DNA from: Asanoa iriomotensis
GTDB lineage: Bacteria > Actinomycetota > Actinomycetes > Mycobacteriales > Micromonosporaceae
Assembly (NCBI RefSeq): GCF_016862515.1
Contig: NZ_BONC01000011.1
Coordinates: forward strand, 1 to 64,000
Length of the DNA: 64,000 nucleotides
Direction: 5' to 3'
Program-made: the position numbers and the translations under genes
Notes under the pieces: model-generated
What the model saw: only the letters and a program-made list of their open reading frames with translations
What the model was told of the DNA's origin: nothing
The model's database searches: none
In this document: one piece after another, positions 52,247-61,526 of the stretch
How the letters are laid out: each line of letters starts with the position of its first letter
How positions within the stretch are numbered: position 1 is the stretch's first letter

Positions 52247-54709
52247 ATGATGACCCGCGTGGAGCAGACAGCGCACCGGGCCGCGATAGAGAGCGCTCTC
52301 GCGACCCTCGACCTTGACACCAAGGTCCGACTTCTCACAGGTCAGGACTACTGGCGGCTGCCGGCGGTCCCGGAGATCGGGCTGGCCGCCCTGACCATGT
52401 CGGACGGCCCGATCGGCGTCCGCGGCGTGGTGTGGTCGCCCGATAACCCCTCGGTCGCGCTGCCCAGCCCGACCGCGCTGGCCGCGACCTGGGACCCGGA
52501 GGTGTCGCGGCTCGCCGGCCGGGTGCTCGGCCAGGAGTGCCGGTCGCGGGGCATCCACATCCTGCTCGCGCCGACCGTCAACCTGCACCGCAGCCCGCTG
52601 GGCGGCCGGCACTTCGAGTGCTACTCGGAGGACCCGCTGCTGACCGCCGAGATCGGCATCGGGTACGTGACGGGCCTGCAGGAGCAGGGCGTCGGCGCGC
52701 AGGTCAAGCACTTCGTCGCCAACGACTCCGAGACCGACCGGTTCACGGTCGACGTGCGGGTCTCGCAGCGGGCGCTGCGCGAGCTCTACCTGGTGCCGTT
52801 CGAGCGGATCGTCGCCGCCGGGGTGTGGAGCGTGATGGCCGCGTACAACGGCGTCAACGGCTCGACGATGACCGAGCACGACGAGCTGGTCAACGGGCTG
52901 CTCAAGGGCGAGTGGGGTTTCGACGGCGCGGTGGTCTCCGACTGGACCGCGGCCCGCACCACGGTGGCCACCGCGACCGGCGGCCTGGACGTGGCCATGC
53001 CGGCGTTCGCCGCACCGTGGGGCGACAAGCTGCTCGCCGCCGTCCGCGCCGGCGACGTCTCCGAGGAGCAGATCGACGACAAGGTGCGGCGGATCCTGCT
53101 GCTCGCGGGTCGCGTCGGCGCCTGGTCCCAGGTGCCGCCCGCGGTGCCGGCCTCCTCCTTCGCCGGCGGCCTCGACGTCGACGCCGCGGCCCGGGAGATC
53201 GCCACCCGCTCGTTCGTGCTGGCCCGCAACGAGAACGGCGCGCTGCCCCTCGACGCCGGCGCGGTGCGGAAGGTCGCCGTCCTCGGCGCGCTCGCCGACG
53301 ACGCCCGGATCCTGGGTGGCGGCTCGGCCCGGGTGCTGCCGCGGCACATCGTGTCGCCGCTGGCCGGCCTGACCGCCGCGCTGCCCGATGCCGAGGTCGT
53401 CTACGCGGTCGGCGCCGACCCCCGCCCGGAGTTGGCCGCGGCCACCGGTCTGGAGTGGACGCCGATCACCACGACCCTGCGCGACGCGGCCGGCGACGCG
53501 CTCTACGAGTCAACGATCGACGCCGCGGACGTGCGCTGGATGGGCGACCTGCCGGAGAGCGTCGACCCGGCGACCGCCGCGACCGTCGAGATCTCGGCGA
53601 CATTCACGCCGTCGGTCACCGGCACGCACCTGCTGGCCGCCAACGGCTTCGGCGGCCTGGTGCTGCGGGTCGGCGGTGAGACGGTGTTCGAGGACCAGGT
53701 CTACGCGCCCGGCGACGACCCCGTGACCACCGCGTTCCTCACCCCGGTCGAGCACCGCGTCCCGGTGGAGGCGGTCGCCGGCAAGCCGGTCGACGTCGTG
53801 CTGACGCACCGGATCTACCCGGGCCGGCACGGCTTCGTGACGCTGACGCTCGGCCACGGCCGGCCGGTCGCCGACGCCGGGACGCTGCTCGACGAGGCGG
53901 CCCAGGTGGCGGCCGAGGCCGACGTCGCGGTCGTGGTCGTCGGCACCACCGAGGAGGTCGAGTCCGAGGGCTTCGACCGCACGACGCTGGGCCTGCCCGG
54001 CCGGCAGGACGAGCTGGTCGCCCGGGTCGCGGCCGCCAACCCGCGCACCGTGGTCGTGGTCAACGCCGGCTCGCCGGTGCTGATGCCCTGGGTCGACGAC
54101 GTGGCCGCGGTGCTGCTGACCTGGTTCCCGGGTCAGGAGGCCGGCGCGGCGCTGGCCGACGTGCTGCTCGGGCTGGCCGAACCGGGCGGGCGGCTGCCGA
54201 CCACCTGGCCGAGGGCCACCGCCGACCTGCCGGTGCTGTCGACGACGCCGACCGACGGGACGCTGACGTACGCCGAGGACGTGCTGATCGGCTACCGGGG
54301 CTGGACCGCCGGGCCAACTGCCGGTCTCGAACGACGAGACCGCGAGCCGCTCTTCCCGTTCGGCCACGGGCTTGGTTACACCACCTGGGCGTACGAGTCG
54401 CTGACCGTCGAGAACGGCGCCGCCGTGGTCACCGTCCGCAACACGGGCGCGCGGGCCGGACGCGAGGTCGTCCAGGTGTACGTGGGCGCGACCACCGGCG
54501 ACGGGCCGGTGCGGCCGGCGCGCTGGCTGGCCGGGTTCGCCTCGGTGACGGCGGCGCCGGGTGACGCCGTGACCGTGCGGATTCCGTTGCCGGAGCGGGC
54601 ATTCCAGGTCTGGGACGACGGCGGGTGGCGCACGGTCGCGGGCACGTACCGGGTCGAGGCGTCGGCCTCTGTCAACGATCCGAAAATCACGGCCACGGTC
54701 GATGTGTGA
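52247..54709 (+). CDS. Glycoside hydrolase family 3 beta-glucosidase with PA14-like insert
   Basis: An 820-residue cytosolic GH3 enzyme. The TIM barrel has VKHFVANDSETDR and the nucleophile D232 in GAVVSDWTAAR. A ~120-residue insert between the barrel and the second domain looks like a PA14 region (ISATFTPSVTGTHLLAANGFGGLVLRVGGETVFEDQ). A general acid/base Glu is likely in EEVESEGFDRTTLGLPGRQDELV. The C-terminal fibronectin-III-like domain ends the protein. An operator-like palindrome lies inside the start of the gene. Confidence 0.93.
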   Translation: MMTRVEQTAHRAAIESALATLDLDTKVRLLTGQDYWRLPAVPEIGLAALTMSDGPIGVRGVVWSPDNPSVALPSPTALAATWDPEVSRLAGRVLGQECRSRGIHILLAPTVNLHRSPLGGRHFECYSEDPLLTAEIGIGYVTGLQEQGVGAQVKHFVANDSETDRFTVDVRVSQRALRELYLVPFERIVAAGVWSVMAAYNGVNGSTMTEHDELVNGLLKGEWGFDGAVVSDWTAARTTVATATGGLDVAMPAFAAPWGDKLLAAVRAGDVSEEQIDDKVRRILLLAGRVGAWSQVPPAVPASSFAGGLDVDAAAREIATRSFVLARNENGALPLDAGAVRKVAVLGALADDARILGGGSARVLPRHIVSPLAGLTAALPDAEVVYAVGADPRPELAAATGLEWTPITTTLRDAAGDALYESTIDAADVRWMGDLPESVDPATAATVEISATFTPSVTGTHLLAANGFGGLVLRVGGETVFEDQVYAPGDDPVTTAFLTPVEHRVPVEAVAGKPVDVVLTHRIYPGRHGFVTLTLGHGRPVADAGTLLDEAAQVAAEADVAVVVVGTTEEVESEGFDRTTLGLPGRQDELVARVAAANPRTVVVVNAGSPVLMPWVDDVAAVLLTWFPGQEAGAALADVLLGLAEPGGRLPTTWPRATADLPVLSTTPTDGTLTYAEDVLIGYRGWTAGPTAGLERRDREPLFPFGHGLGYTTWAYESLTVENGAAVVTVRNTGARAGREVVQVYVGATTGDGPVRPARWLAGFASVTAAPGDAVTVRIPLPERAFQVWDDGGWRTVAGTYRVEASASVNDPKITATVDV
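52289..52300 (+). promoter_or_regulatory. CebR/LacI-like palindromic operator inside the GH3 gene
   Basis: GAGAGCGCTCTC is a perfect 12-bp palindrome 42-53 bp after the ATG. It closely resembles the CebR box of Streptomyces (TGGGAGCGCTCCCA). A CebR site within the first codons of a GH3 beta-glucosidase gene is known in Streptomyces. No LacI gene is in the window. Confidence 0.65.
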
Positions 54710-54814
54710 CCTAAGGTCGATCTTGCCCTGGTCGGCAAATGGCGAATGTTCGACGTTCGCCCGAACGGGGAAGGCGGACTTGCTGAAGACCGGGTGATGT
54801 GGTCTCGTATATGG

Positions 54815-54850
54815 GACGGCCGGCGCCTTCCCCCGTGGGTGCCGGCCGTC
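54815..54850. terminator. Hairpin between GH3 and rsmE
   Basis: GACGGCCGGC (54815-54824) and GCCGGCCGTC (54841-54850) pair perfectly around a 16-nt loop between the two convergent genes. Confidence 0.7.
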
Positions 54851-54881
54851 GACCATGTTCAATGGCTTTCCTGTGCGTCGG

Positions 54882-55637
54882 CTATGTGTTCCAGCGACCC
54901 AACCGGGCACTGAGGACAGCCAACGCCGCCACTCCGGCGGTCGACGTGCGCAGCACCGACGGGCCCAACCGCACCGCGACGGCGCCGGCATTCTCGAACG
55001 CCGCCAGTTCCTCGGGCGTGATGCCGCCTTCCGGGCCGACCACCAAAAGCACCTCGCCGCGCGCCGGCAGTGACGCCGTGGCGAGCGCGGTGGACGCCTC
55101 CTCGTGCAGCACGAAAGCGGCCGCCGCGGCGCCCAGCCGGGCGGACACCGCACGCGTCGACTCGTCGGGATCCCCGGCGATGGTCGGGCACCAGGCCCGC
55201 CGGGACTGCTTGGCCGCCTCGCGGGCGGTGGTGACCCAGCGGTCGCGGGCCTTGTCGCCGCGTTCGGCCCGCCAGCGGGCCACCGAGCGGGCCGCCGCCC
55301 ACGGCACGATCTCGTCGACGCCGACCTCGGTCATGGCCTGGACGGCCAACTCGCCCCGGTCGCCCTTCGCGATGCCCTGCACCACGACGAGGCGGGGGTC
55401 GGGCGGCGGCTCGTACCCCCGCGATGTGACCGCCAAGGTGAGCGCGCCCTTGCCGACGGCCGTGACCACCGCCTCGGCCGTGCCGCCGCGCCCGTCAGCG
55501 AGCAGCAGCTCCTCGCCGGCGCCGATCCGCTGCACGGTCGCGGCGTGGCGCCCTTCCGGGCCGTCGAGCACGAACTCCTCGCCCGACGGCAGCGCGTCGA
55601 CGAGGAAGAGGGGTCGGCTCAATGGAGCTTGCGACAC
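54882..55637 (-). CDS. rsmE: 16S rRNA (uracil-1498-N3)-methyltransferase
   Basis: A 251-residue SPOUT methyltransferase. An N-terminal PUA-like domain precedes the knotted domain, with VVGPEGGITPEELAAFENAGAVAVRLGPSVLRTSTAGVAAL as the SAM-binding knot. It sits next to dnaJ, as in many actinobacteria. Confidence 0.94.
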   Translation of the reverse strand: MSQAPLSRPLFLVDALPSGEEFVLDGPEGRHAATVQRIGAGEELLLADGRGGTAEAVVTAVGKGALTLAVTSRGYEPPPDPRLVVVQGIAKGDRGELAVQAMTEVGVDEIVPWAAARSVARWRAERGDKARDRWVTTAREAAKQSRRAWCPTIAGDPDESTRAVSARLGAAAAAFVLHEEASTALATASLPARGEVLLVVGPEGGITPEELAAFENAGAVAVRLGPSVLRTSTAGVAALAVLSARLGRWNT

Positions 55638-55643
55638 ATGGCG

Positions 55644-56780
55644 TCAGTGGCCGTTGAAGGCGTCGCGCATCCGGGAGAAGAAGCCGCCCTGCTTGGTCAG
55701 CTCGGCCACCTCTTCGCCACGGGAGCGGGAGAACTCGCGGAGCACCCGCTCCTGGTCGGCGGTCAGCTTGGTCGGCGTGCGCACGTCGAGGTGCACGTAG
55801 AGGTCGCCGCGGCCGGCGCCGCGCAGGTGCGGCACGCCGCGAGCGCGCAGCCGCAGCGTGGAGTTGGGCTGGGTGCCCGGCTTGACGTCGACCGTCTCCT
55901 CGCTGTCGAGGGTCTTGATGGTCAGCCGGGTGCCGAGCGCCGCCGCCGTCATCGGCACGGTCACCCGGCAGTGCAGGTCGTCGCCCTTGCGGGAGTAGAC
56001 GTCGTGCGGCCGCTCGTGGATCTCGACGTAGAGGTCGCCGGCGGTGCCGCCGCCGGGGCCGACCTCGCCCTGCTGGGCGAGCCGGATCCGCATGCCGTCC
56101 TCGACGCCGGCCGGGATCTTCACGGTCAGCGACCGCCGGGTGCGCACCCGGCCGTCGCCGGCGCAGGTCGGGCACGGGTGCGGGATGACCGTGCCGTAGC
56201 CCTGGCAGACCGTGCACGGGCGGGACGAGACGACCTGGCCGAGGAACGTGCGCTGCACCGACTGCACCTCGCCGCGGCCGCCGCAGGTCTCGCAGGTGGC
56301 CAGGTGGGTGCCGGCGGCCGTGCCGGCGCCGGAGCAGGTGGTGCAGAGCACGGCGGTGTCGACGGTGATCGGCGCCTCGACGCCGAACGCGGTCTCCAGC
56401 AGGTCGAGCTCGAGCCGCAGGATCGCGTCGGCGCCGGGCCGGGTGCGCGGGCGCGGGCCACGCGCGCCGCCGCCGGCCGCGCCGAAGAACGCGTCCATGA
56501 TGTCCTGGAAGCCGACGAACGGGCCCGCGCCGCCGGGGCCGCCGCCCGGCCCGCCGCCGCCCGGCGCGAGCGGGTCGCCGCCGAGGTCGACGATCTGCCG
56601 CTTCTGGTCGTCGGAGAGGACCTCGTAGGCCGCGTTGATCTCCTTGAACTTCTCGGCCGCCTCGGGATCGGGGTTGACGTCCGGATGGTACTGACGCGCC
56701 AGCTTCCGGTACGCGCGCTTGATCTCGTCGTCACTGGCGTCCCGGGCGACGCCCAGAATCCCGTAGTAATCCCTGGCCAC
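55644..56780 (-). CDS. dnaJ: Chaperone protein DnaJ (DnaJ2 type)
   Basis: A 378-residue co-chaperone of DnaK. The J domain has [37 protein letters not shown]; a G/F-rich stretch follows, then four CxxCxGxG zinc repeats ([32 protein letters not shown]). GTG 56780 is the likely start; an ATG six codons upstream is also possible. hrcA lies upstream. Confidence 0.93.
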   Translation of the reverse strand: MARDYYGILGVARDASDDEIKRAYRKLARQYHPDVNPDPEAAEKFKEINAAYEVLSDDQKRQIVDLGGDPLAPGGGGPGGGPGGAGPFVGFQDIMDAFFGAAGGGARGPRPRTRPGADAILRLELDLLETAFGVEAPITVDTAVLCTTCSGAGTAAGTHLATCETCGGRGEVQSVQRTFLGQVVSSRPCTVCQGYGTVIPHPCPTCAGDGRVRTRRSLTVKIPAGVEDGMRIRLAQQGEVGPGGGTAGDLYVEIHERPHDVYSRKGDDLHCRVTVPMTAAALGTRLTIKTLDSEETVDVKPGTQPNSTLRLRARGVPHLRGAGRGDLYVHLDVRTPTKLTADQERVLREFSRSRGEEVAELTKQGGFFSRMRDAFNGH

Positions 56781-56844
56781 TGTGTTCTGAGTCCTCATGT
56801 CGTCTCGCTTGTGCCGGCCGCCGGTGATCAGGTCTAGGGGTGTG

Positions 56845-57864
56845 TCAGTTCTGCGCCAGCATCTCGCCTACGTAGCGTGCCACGGCGCGCACGGTCGCGA
56901 TGGTGGCGGGGTAGTCCATCCGCGTGGGTCCGAGCACACCGAGCCCACCGACGATGGTGACACCCGGGCCGTAGCCGGTGCTCACGATCGAGGTGGACCG
57001 CAAGTTGTCGATCTCGGTCTCGTCGCCGATCCGGACCCGGGTGATCGGCTCCACCTCGCCGATCAGCTTGAGCAGGATGACCTCTTCTTCCAGCGCCTCG
57101 AGGATCGGGCGCAGCGAACCCTGGAAGTCGAGCAGGCCGCCGCGGGTCAGGTTGGCCGTGCCGGCCAGCGCCACCCGCTCCTCGTGCCGCTCGACCAGCG
57201 TCTCCAGCAGCACCGTCGACAGCGCGATGGTGGCCGGGGTCAGCTCGGGCGCCGACTCGTCGACCAGCGCCTGCACCAGCGGAGGCGTGTCGGCGAGCTT
57301 GCTGCCGCAGAGCTTCTCGTTGGTCAGCCGGCGCAGCGTGGTGACCTGGGACTCGTCGATCGGCGCGGGCAGGTCGACCACCCGCTGCTCGACCCGGCCG
57401 GTGTTGGCGATCATGACGACCATCAGCCGGGTGGTGGAGATGGGCACCAGCTCCAGGTGGCGGACGGTCGACCTGGCCAGGCTCGGGTATTGCACGACCG
57501 CCACCTGGCGGGTGAGCTGGGCCAGCAGGCGGACTGTCCGGTGCACGACGTCGTCGAGGTCGACGGCGCCGACCAGGAACCGCTCGATCGCCCGGCGCTC
57601 GGCCGGGCTCAGCGGCTTGACGGTCGACAAGCGGTCGACGAACAGGCGGTAGCCCCGGTCGGTGGGCACCCGGCCGGCGCTGGTGTGCGGCTGCCGGATG
57701 TAGCCCTCTTCCTCGAGCACCGCCATGTCGTTGCGCACGGTGGCGGGGGAAACGCCCAGTTGGTGGCGCTCGACGAGGGACTTGCTGCCGACCGGTTCCT
57801 GGGTGGCGACATAGTCCTCGACGATCGCCCGCAGCACGTCGAGCTTGCGGTCATCGAGAGCCAT
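56845..57864 (-). CDS. hrcA: Heat-inducible transcription repressor HrcA
   Basis: A 339-residue repressor of heat-shock genes. The winged helix is [52 protein letters not shown]. It binds the CIRCE element found just upstream of its own start. The hrcA-dnaJ order is typical. Confidence 0.95.
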   Translation of the reverse strand: MALDDRKLDVLRAIVEDYVATQEPVGSKSLVERHQLGVSPATVRNDMAVLEEEGYIRQPHTSAGRVPTDRGYRLFVDRLSTVKPLSPAERRAIERFLVGAVDLDDVVHRTVRLLAQLTRQVAVVQYPSLARSTVRHLELVPISTTRLMVVMIANTGRVEQRVVDLPAPIDESQVTTLRRLTNEKLCGSKLADTPPLVQALVDESAPELTPATIALSTVLLETLVERHEERVALAGTANLTRGGLLDFQGSLRPILEALEEEVILLKLIGEVEPITRVRIGDETEIDNLRSTSIVSTGYGPGVTIVGGLGVLGPTRMDYPATIATVRAVARYVGEMLAQN

Positions 57865-57885
57865 CCGTCACCCCTTTCCGCCTTC

Positions 57886-57912
57886 TTGGCACTCGACTGT
57901 AGCGAGTGCCAG
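57886..57912 (-). promoter_or_regulatory. CIRCE element
   Basis: TTGGCACTC-N9-GAGTGCCAG matches the TTAGCACTC-N9-GAGTGCTAA consensus. It lies 22 bp upstream of the hrcA ATG, where HrcA would repress its own operon with dnaJ. Confidence 0.95.
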
Positions 57913-58014
57913 TCTACGACGCACCGGTCTACCTAGCGATGATCGCTGTTCACGGAGGCCACGCTGTCCAGAAAGAGTCACAACTCGCATCTGGCGCGGG
58001 TTGATCGATACCCC

Positions 58015-58020
58015 TACGGT
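58015..58020 (+). promoter_or_regulatory. -10 box of a leaderless promoter
   Basis: TACGGT lies six bases before ATG 58027. Confidence 0.45.
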
Positions 58021-58026
58021 GTGGCC

Positions 58027-58605
58027 ATGACTGAGCCACCCCGGCCGCCCGGCGAGGGCAACCCGGATCCCAATTACGCGCCTCCCCCCACCTCGGGTGG
58101 CGGCGCATACCCGCCGCCCACCTCGGGTGGCGGCGCATACCCGCCGCCCGCCGGTGGTTACCCGCCCCAGGGCGGTGGCTACCCGCCCCAGCAGGGTGGT
58201 TACCCGCCCCAGGGTGGCGGCTACCCGCCCCAGCAGGGTGGCTACTACGGTGGCGGCGCGCCCGCCACGAGCGAAGACAAGACCTGGACCCTGGTCGCGC
58301 ACCTCGGCGGTGCCCTCGGCGCGCTGATCAGCCTCGGTGTCCTCGGCTTCGTCGGCCCGCTGGTCGCCTACCTGGTCCGCGGCCAGCAGTCGCCGGCCGT
58401 CCGGGCGCAGGCCGTCGCCGCGCTGAACTTCCAGGTGCTCTGGTCGATCATCGCGTTCGTGCTGACGTTCATCAGCTGGTGCCTGCTGTTCGTGCCGAGC
58501 ATCATCGTGGTGGCGATCCAGGTGATCTTCGGCATCATCGCGACCGTCAGGGCCAACGAGGGTCAGCTCTACCGCTACCCGATGAGCCCCACCATGATCA
58601 AGTAA
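58027..58605 (+). CDS. DUF4870 membrane protein with Pro/Gly/Tyr repeat tail
   Basis: A 192-residue protein. The first ~80 residues are low-complexity: two copies of PPPTSGGGAY, then repeated GGYPPQ units. A DUF4870 domain with three to four helices follows (WTLVAHLGGALGALISLGVLGFVGPLVAYLV). The end YRYPMSPTMIK is cytosolic. Such proteins are common envelope proteins of unknown role. ATG 58027 was preferred to the GTG at 58021. Confidence 0.85.
   Translation: MTEPPRPPGEGNPDPNYAPPPTSGGGAYPPPTSGGGAYPPPAGGYPPQGGGYPPQQGGYPPQGGGYPPQQGGYYGGGAPATSEDKTWTLVAHLGGALGALISLGVLGFVGPLVAYLVRGQQSPAVRAQAVAALNFQVLWSIIAFVLTFISWCLLFVPSIIVVAIQVIFGIIATVRANEGQLYRYPMSPTMIK
58087..58146 (+). repeat. Two perfect 30-bp tandem repeats in the DUF4870 gene
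   Basis: The same 30-bp unit (starting CCCACCTCGGGTGG) occurs at 58087-58116 and 58117-58146, giving two identical ten-residue blocks. Confidence 0.9.
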
Positions 58606-59803
58606 GTAGGTCGCGCACGACGGCGTCGGCGAGCAGTCTGCCCCGCAGGGTCAGCACCGCCGCGCCGTCGTCGATCTCCAGCAGGCCGTCGCCCGCCGCC
58701 CGTTCGGCGGCGGCGCGGCCCGCCGGGTCCAGCACGTCCAGCGGCAGCCCGGTGGCCAACCGCAGCCGCAGCATGACGTCCTCGGTGTGCTGGTCGTCGG
58801 GTGACAGCACCTCGCGGCCCGCGCCCGGAGAGACACCCTCCGCCAGGCGCTGGGCGTACGCCGCGGGATGTTTGACGTTCCACCAGCGCACGCCGCCGAC
58901 GTGGCTGTGCGCGCCGGGGCCGACGCCCCACCAGTCGCCGCCGCTCCAGTAGAGCAGGTTGTGCCGGCACCGCCCCGCCGGCGTGGTGGCCCAGTTCGAC
59001 ACCTCGTACCAGTCGAAACCCGCCGCGGTCAGCGCCGCCTCCGCGGCCAGGTAGCGGTCGGCGGCCACGTCGTCCTCGGGGTAGGGCAGCTCGCCCCGCC
59101 GCATCTTCGCCGCCAGCCGGGTGCCGTCCTCGACGATCAGGGCGTACGCGCTGACGTGGTCGACACCCGCACCGATCGCCGCGGCCAGCGAGGCCGCGAA
59201 GTCGTCGGGGCTCTCACCCGGCGTCCCGTAGATCAGGTCCAGGTTGACGTGGTCGAAGCCGGCCGCCCGGGCCTCGGTCGCGGCCTGCGCCGCCCGACCG
59301 GGCGAGTGCCGACGGTCCAGGACCCGCAGCACGCCCGGCGCCACCGACTGCATGCCGAGCGAGACCCGCGTATAGCCGGCGGACCGCAGCGCGCGCAGGC
59401 TCTCCGGCGTCACCGTCTCCGGGTTGGCCTCCGTGGTCACCTCGGCGCCGGGCGCCAGGCCCCACGTCTTGTCGACCGCCGCCAGGATCCGGGCCAGGTC
59501 GTCGGCCGGCAGCAGGGTCGGCGTGCCGCCTCCGACGAAGACCGTGTCAACGGGTGGTGCGGTGCCCAGCGTGCGGGCGGCCAGCTCGAGCTCGGCCAGC
59601 ACCGTGTCGGCGTAGCCCTCCGTGCGCCAGCCCGGCAGGTCGCTGGGCGCGTACGTGTTGAAGTCGCAGTAGCCGCACCGCGACGAGCAGAACGGCACGT
59701 GGACGTAGACACCGAAGCCGCGGGCACCGACCGCGCGCAGGGCGGAGTCCGGCAGCGCGCCGTCCGGCGGCATCGGTTCGCCGTCGGGAAGAGGACCGGG
59801 CAT
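58598..59803 (-). CDS. hemW: Heme chaperone HemW (radical SAM)
   Basis: A 401-residue radical-SAM protein. The 4Fe-4S site is CSSRCGYC in VHVPFCSSRCGYCDFNTYAPSDLPGW. TVFVGGGTPTLL, SLGMQS and YEVSNWA fit HemW/HemN-like proteins; as with HemW, a heme-chaperone role is more likely than oxygen-independent coproporphyrinogen oxidase. The first 25 residues are Pro-rich. It is convergent with the DUF4870 gene by 8 bases. Confidence 0.92.
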   Translation of the reverse strand: MPGPLPDGEPMPPDGALPDSALRAVGARGFGVYVHVPFCSSRCGYCDFNTYAPSDLPGWRTEGYADTVLAELELAARTLGTAPPVDTVFVGGGTPTLLPADDLARILAAVDKTWGLAPGAEVTTEANPETVTPESLRALRSAGYTRVSLGMQSVAPGVLRVLDRRHSPGRAAQAATEARAAGFDHVNLDLIYGTPGESPDDFAASLAAAIGAGVDHVSAYALIVEDGTRLAAKMRRGELPYPEDDVAADRYLAAEAALTAAGFDWYEVSNWATTPAGRCRHNLLYWSGGDWWGVGPGAHSHVGGVRWWNVKHPAAYAQRLAEGVSPGAGREVLSPDDQHTEDVMLRLRLATGLPLDVLDPAGRAAAERAAGDGLLEIDDGAAVLTLRGRLLADAVVRDLLT

Positions 59804-59808
59804 TCGTC

Positions 59809-59814
59809 TAGTGT
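59809..59814 (+). promoter_or_regulatory. -10 box of a leaderless promoter
   Basis: TAGTGT lies seven bases before ATG 59822. Confidence 0.5.
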
Positions 59815-59821
59815 GCGCCCC

Positions 59822-60589
59822 ATGACTCTCGTACGGGTCGACACCGACCGCGGGGTGGCCACCCTCACCCTGGACAGCCCGCACAACCGCAACGCGCTCT
59901 CGACGCCGCTGATGACCGAGCTGCTCGACGCCCTGACCGCCGCCGTCGCCGACCCGGCGGTGCGGGCGGTGGTGCTCTCGCACACCGGGCCGGTGTTCTG
60001 CTCGGGCGCCGACCTCAAGGAGACCGCCGCGGCGTACGCCTCCGGGAAGGTGCCGGTCGGCATGCTCGGCGACGTGCTGGCGGCCGTGGTCGACTGCCCG
60101 AAGCCGGTGGTGGCCCGGATCGCCGGCCCGGCCCGGGCGGGCGGCCTGGGCCTGATCGCCGCAGCCGACATCGCGATCTGCGCGGCGGAGGCGACGTTCG
60201 CGTTCACCGAGGTCCGCCTCGGTGTGATCCCGGCGGTGATCTCGTCGACCGTGCTGCGCCGGCTGGCGCCCCGGGCGGCACAGGAGCTCTACCTGACCGG
60301 CGAGCTGTTCGACGGCACCCGCGCCGCCGCGATCGGGCTGGTCACGCTCGCGGTCGGGGTCGAGGAGCTGGACGCGACCGTGCGGTCCTACTGCGCGGCG
60401 CTGGTGCGGGGCGCGCCCGGTGCGCTGGCCGGCACCAAGGAGCTGTTGGCGCGCACACCGTTGGCCTCGGTCCGCGACGACGCCGCCGAGCTCGGCGCCC
60501 GCTCGGTCGGCTACTTCCTCTCGGACGAGGGTCGCGAGGGCGTGACCGCCTTCCGGGAGAAGCGGGACCCCGCCTGGATCCCGGGTTAA
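59822..60589 (+). CDS. Enoyl-CoA hydratase/isomerase family protein
   Basis: A 255-residue crotonase-fold protein. SPHNRNALSTPLMTELLDAL and VLSHTGPVFCSGADLKE form the CoA oxyanion site, and VARIAGPARAGGLGLIAAADIAICAAEATFAFTEVRLGVIPAVIS holds the second part. The usual catalytic Glu of hydratases is not clear at its expected place, so the reaction is open. It is divergent from hemW. Confidence 0.88.
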   Translation: MTLVRVDTDRGVATLTLDSPHNRNALSTPLMTELLDALTAAVADPAVRAVVLSHTGPVFCSGADLKETAAAYASGKVPVGMLGDVLAAVVDCPKPVVARIAGPARAGGLGLIAAADIAICAAEATFAFTEVRLGVIPAVISSTVLRRLAPRAAQELYLTGELFDGTRAAAIGLVTLAVGVEELDATVRSYCAALVRGAPGALAGTKELLARTPLASVRDDAAELGARSVGYFLSDEGREGVTAFREKRDPAWIPG

Positions 60590-60668
60590 CGCCACACGTC
60601 TGCGTTTGCGTTTCCCGGTTTCGTACCCGCGTCGTAACCTGTGCCACAAGCGGAGCGCGGAGGTGTCG

Positions 60669-61526
60669 GTGCGAGGTCGGGGCATGGTTGTCGGTATCGT
60701 CGCGATCTTCCTGATCGCGGCGTTCGCCGTCTGGCTGAGTTCGCAGGACTTCAAGGCACCCAACATCACGCTGCCCGTCCCGGGCCGCGACTGCACCGTG
60801 CGGGCCGGCGACGACAGCCCGCCGGTCACCCTCGACGCAGCGCAGATGGCCAACGCGGCCACGATCACCGCCATCGGCGTACGCCGGAAGATGCCGGAAC
60901 GCGGCGTGGTGGTGGCGCTGGCGACGGCGCTGCAGGAGTCGAAGCTGGAGAACCTGGCCGGCGGCGACCGGGACTCGGTCGGCCTGTTCCAGCAACGGCC
61001 GAGCCAGGGCTGGGGCACGCCCGAGCAGATCCGGGATCCCCGCTACGCGGCGGGCAAGTTCTACGCGGGCCTCAAGAAGGTGCGCGGCTGGCAGGACATG
61101 CGGGTCACCGACGCCGCGCAGGCGGTGCAGCGGTCGGCCTTCCCGGAGGCCTACGAGAAGTGGGCCGACGAGTCCGCGGTGTTGGCGGCGGCCCTGCTCG
61201 GCCGCGCCACCGGAGCGGTCGCCTGCACCGTGCCCGGCGAGCCGGTGATCCGCGGCGCGCTGGCGGCCACCTCGCTGACGAAGATCCTCAACCTCGACTG
61301 GGGCACGGTCGAGCTGGTGCCGGCGAACGCGGGCTTCGCGGTGGCGGCGGCCGACCAGACGGCGGGCTGGCGCTATGCGCACTGGCTGGTCTCGCACGCG
61401 ACCGATCACGGCGTCAAGACGGTCAGGTTCGCCGGGATGGAGTGGTCGGCCGACGGGGGCCGCTGGTCGTCCGTCGACGGTGCCGGCAGCGACAGGGTGC
61501 AGGCCGAGGTCTTCGGCGACGCGTGA
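60669..61526 (+). CDS. Membrane-anchored lysozyme-like protein
   Basis: A 285-residue protein with one N-terminal membrane anchor (GMVVGIVAIFLIAAFAVWL). The outer domain has ATALQESKLENLAGGDRDSVGLFQQRPSQGWGTPEQIRDPRYAAGKFYAGL, the E...S...GLFQQ pattern of lysozyme-like/transglycosylase domains. Many actinobacteria encode such proteins next to core genes. GTG 60669 was chosen because GGAGG lies six bases upstream. Confidence 0.85.
   Translation: MRGRGMVVGIVAIFLIAAFAVWLSSQDFKAPNITLPVPGRDCTVRAGDDSPPVTLDAAQMANAATITAIGVRRKMPERGVVVALATALQESKLENLAGGDRDSVGLFQQRPSQGWGTPEQIRDPRYAAGKFYAGLKKVRGWQDMRVTDAAQAVQRSAFPEAYEKWADESAVLAAALLGRATGAVACTVPGEPVIRGALAATSLTKILNLDWGTVELVPANAGFAVAAADQTAGWRYAHWLVSHATDHGVKTVRFAGMEWSADGGRWSSVDGAGSDRVQAEVFGDA

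Noticed and set aside
50525-53347. 940-codon minus-strand open frame
   Set aside because: Only its last ~448 codons are the serine hydrolase; the rest is antisense to GH3 or another frame of the HIT gene.
54755-54766. SOS box (GTTCG-cc-CGAAC)
   Set aside because: The half-sites are in the reverse order and spacing of actinobacterial LexA boxes (CGAAC-N4-GTTCG).
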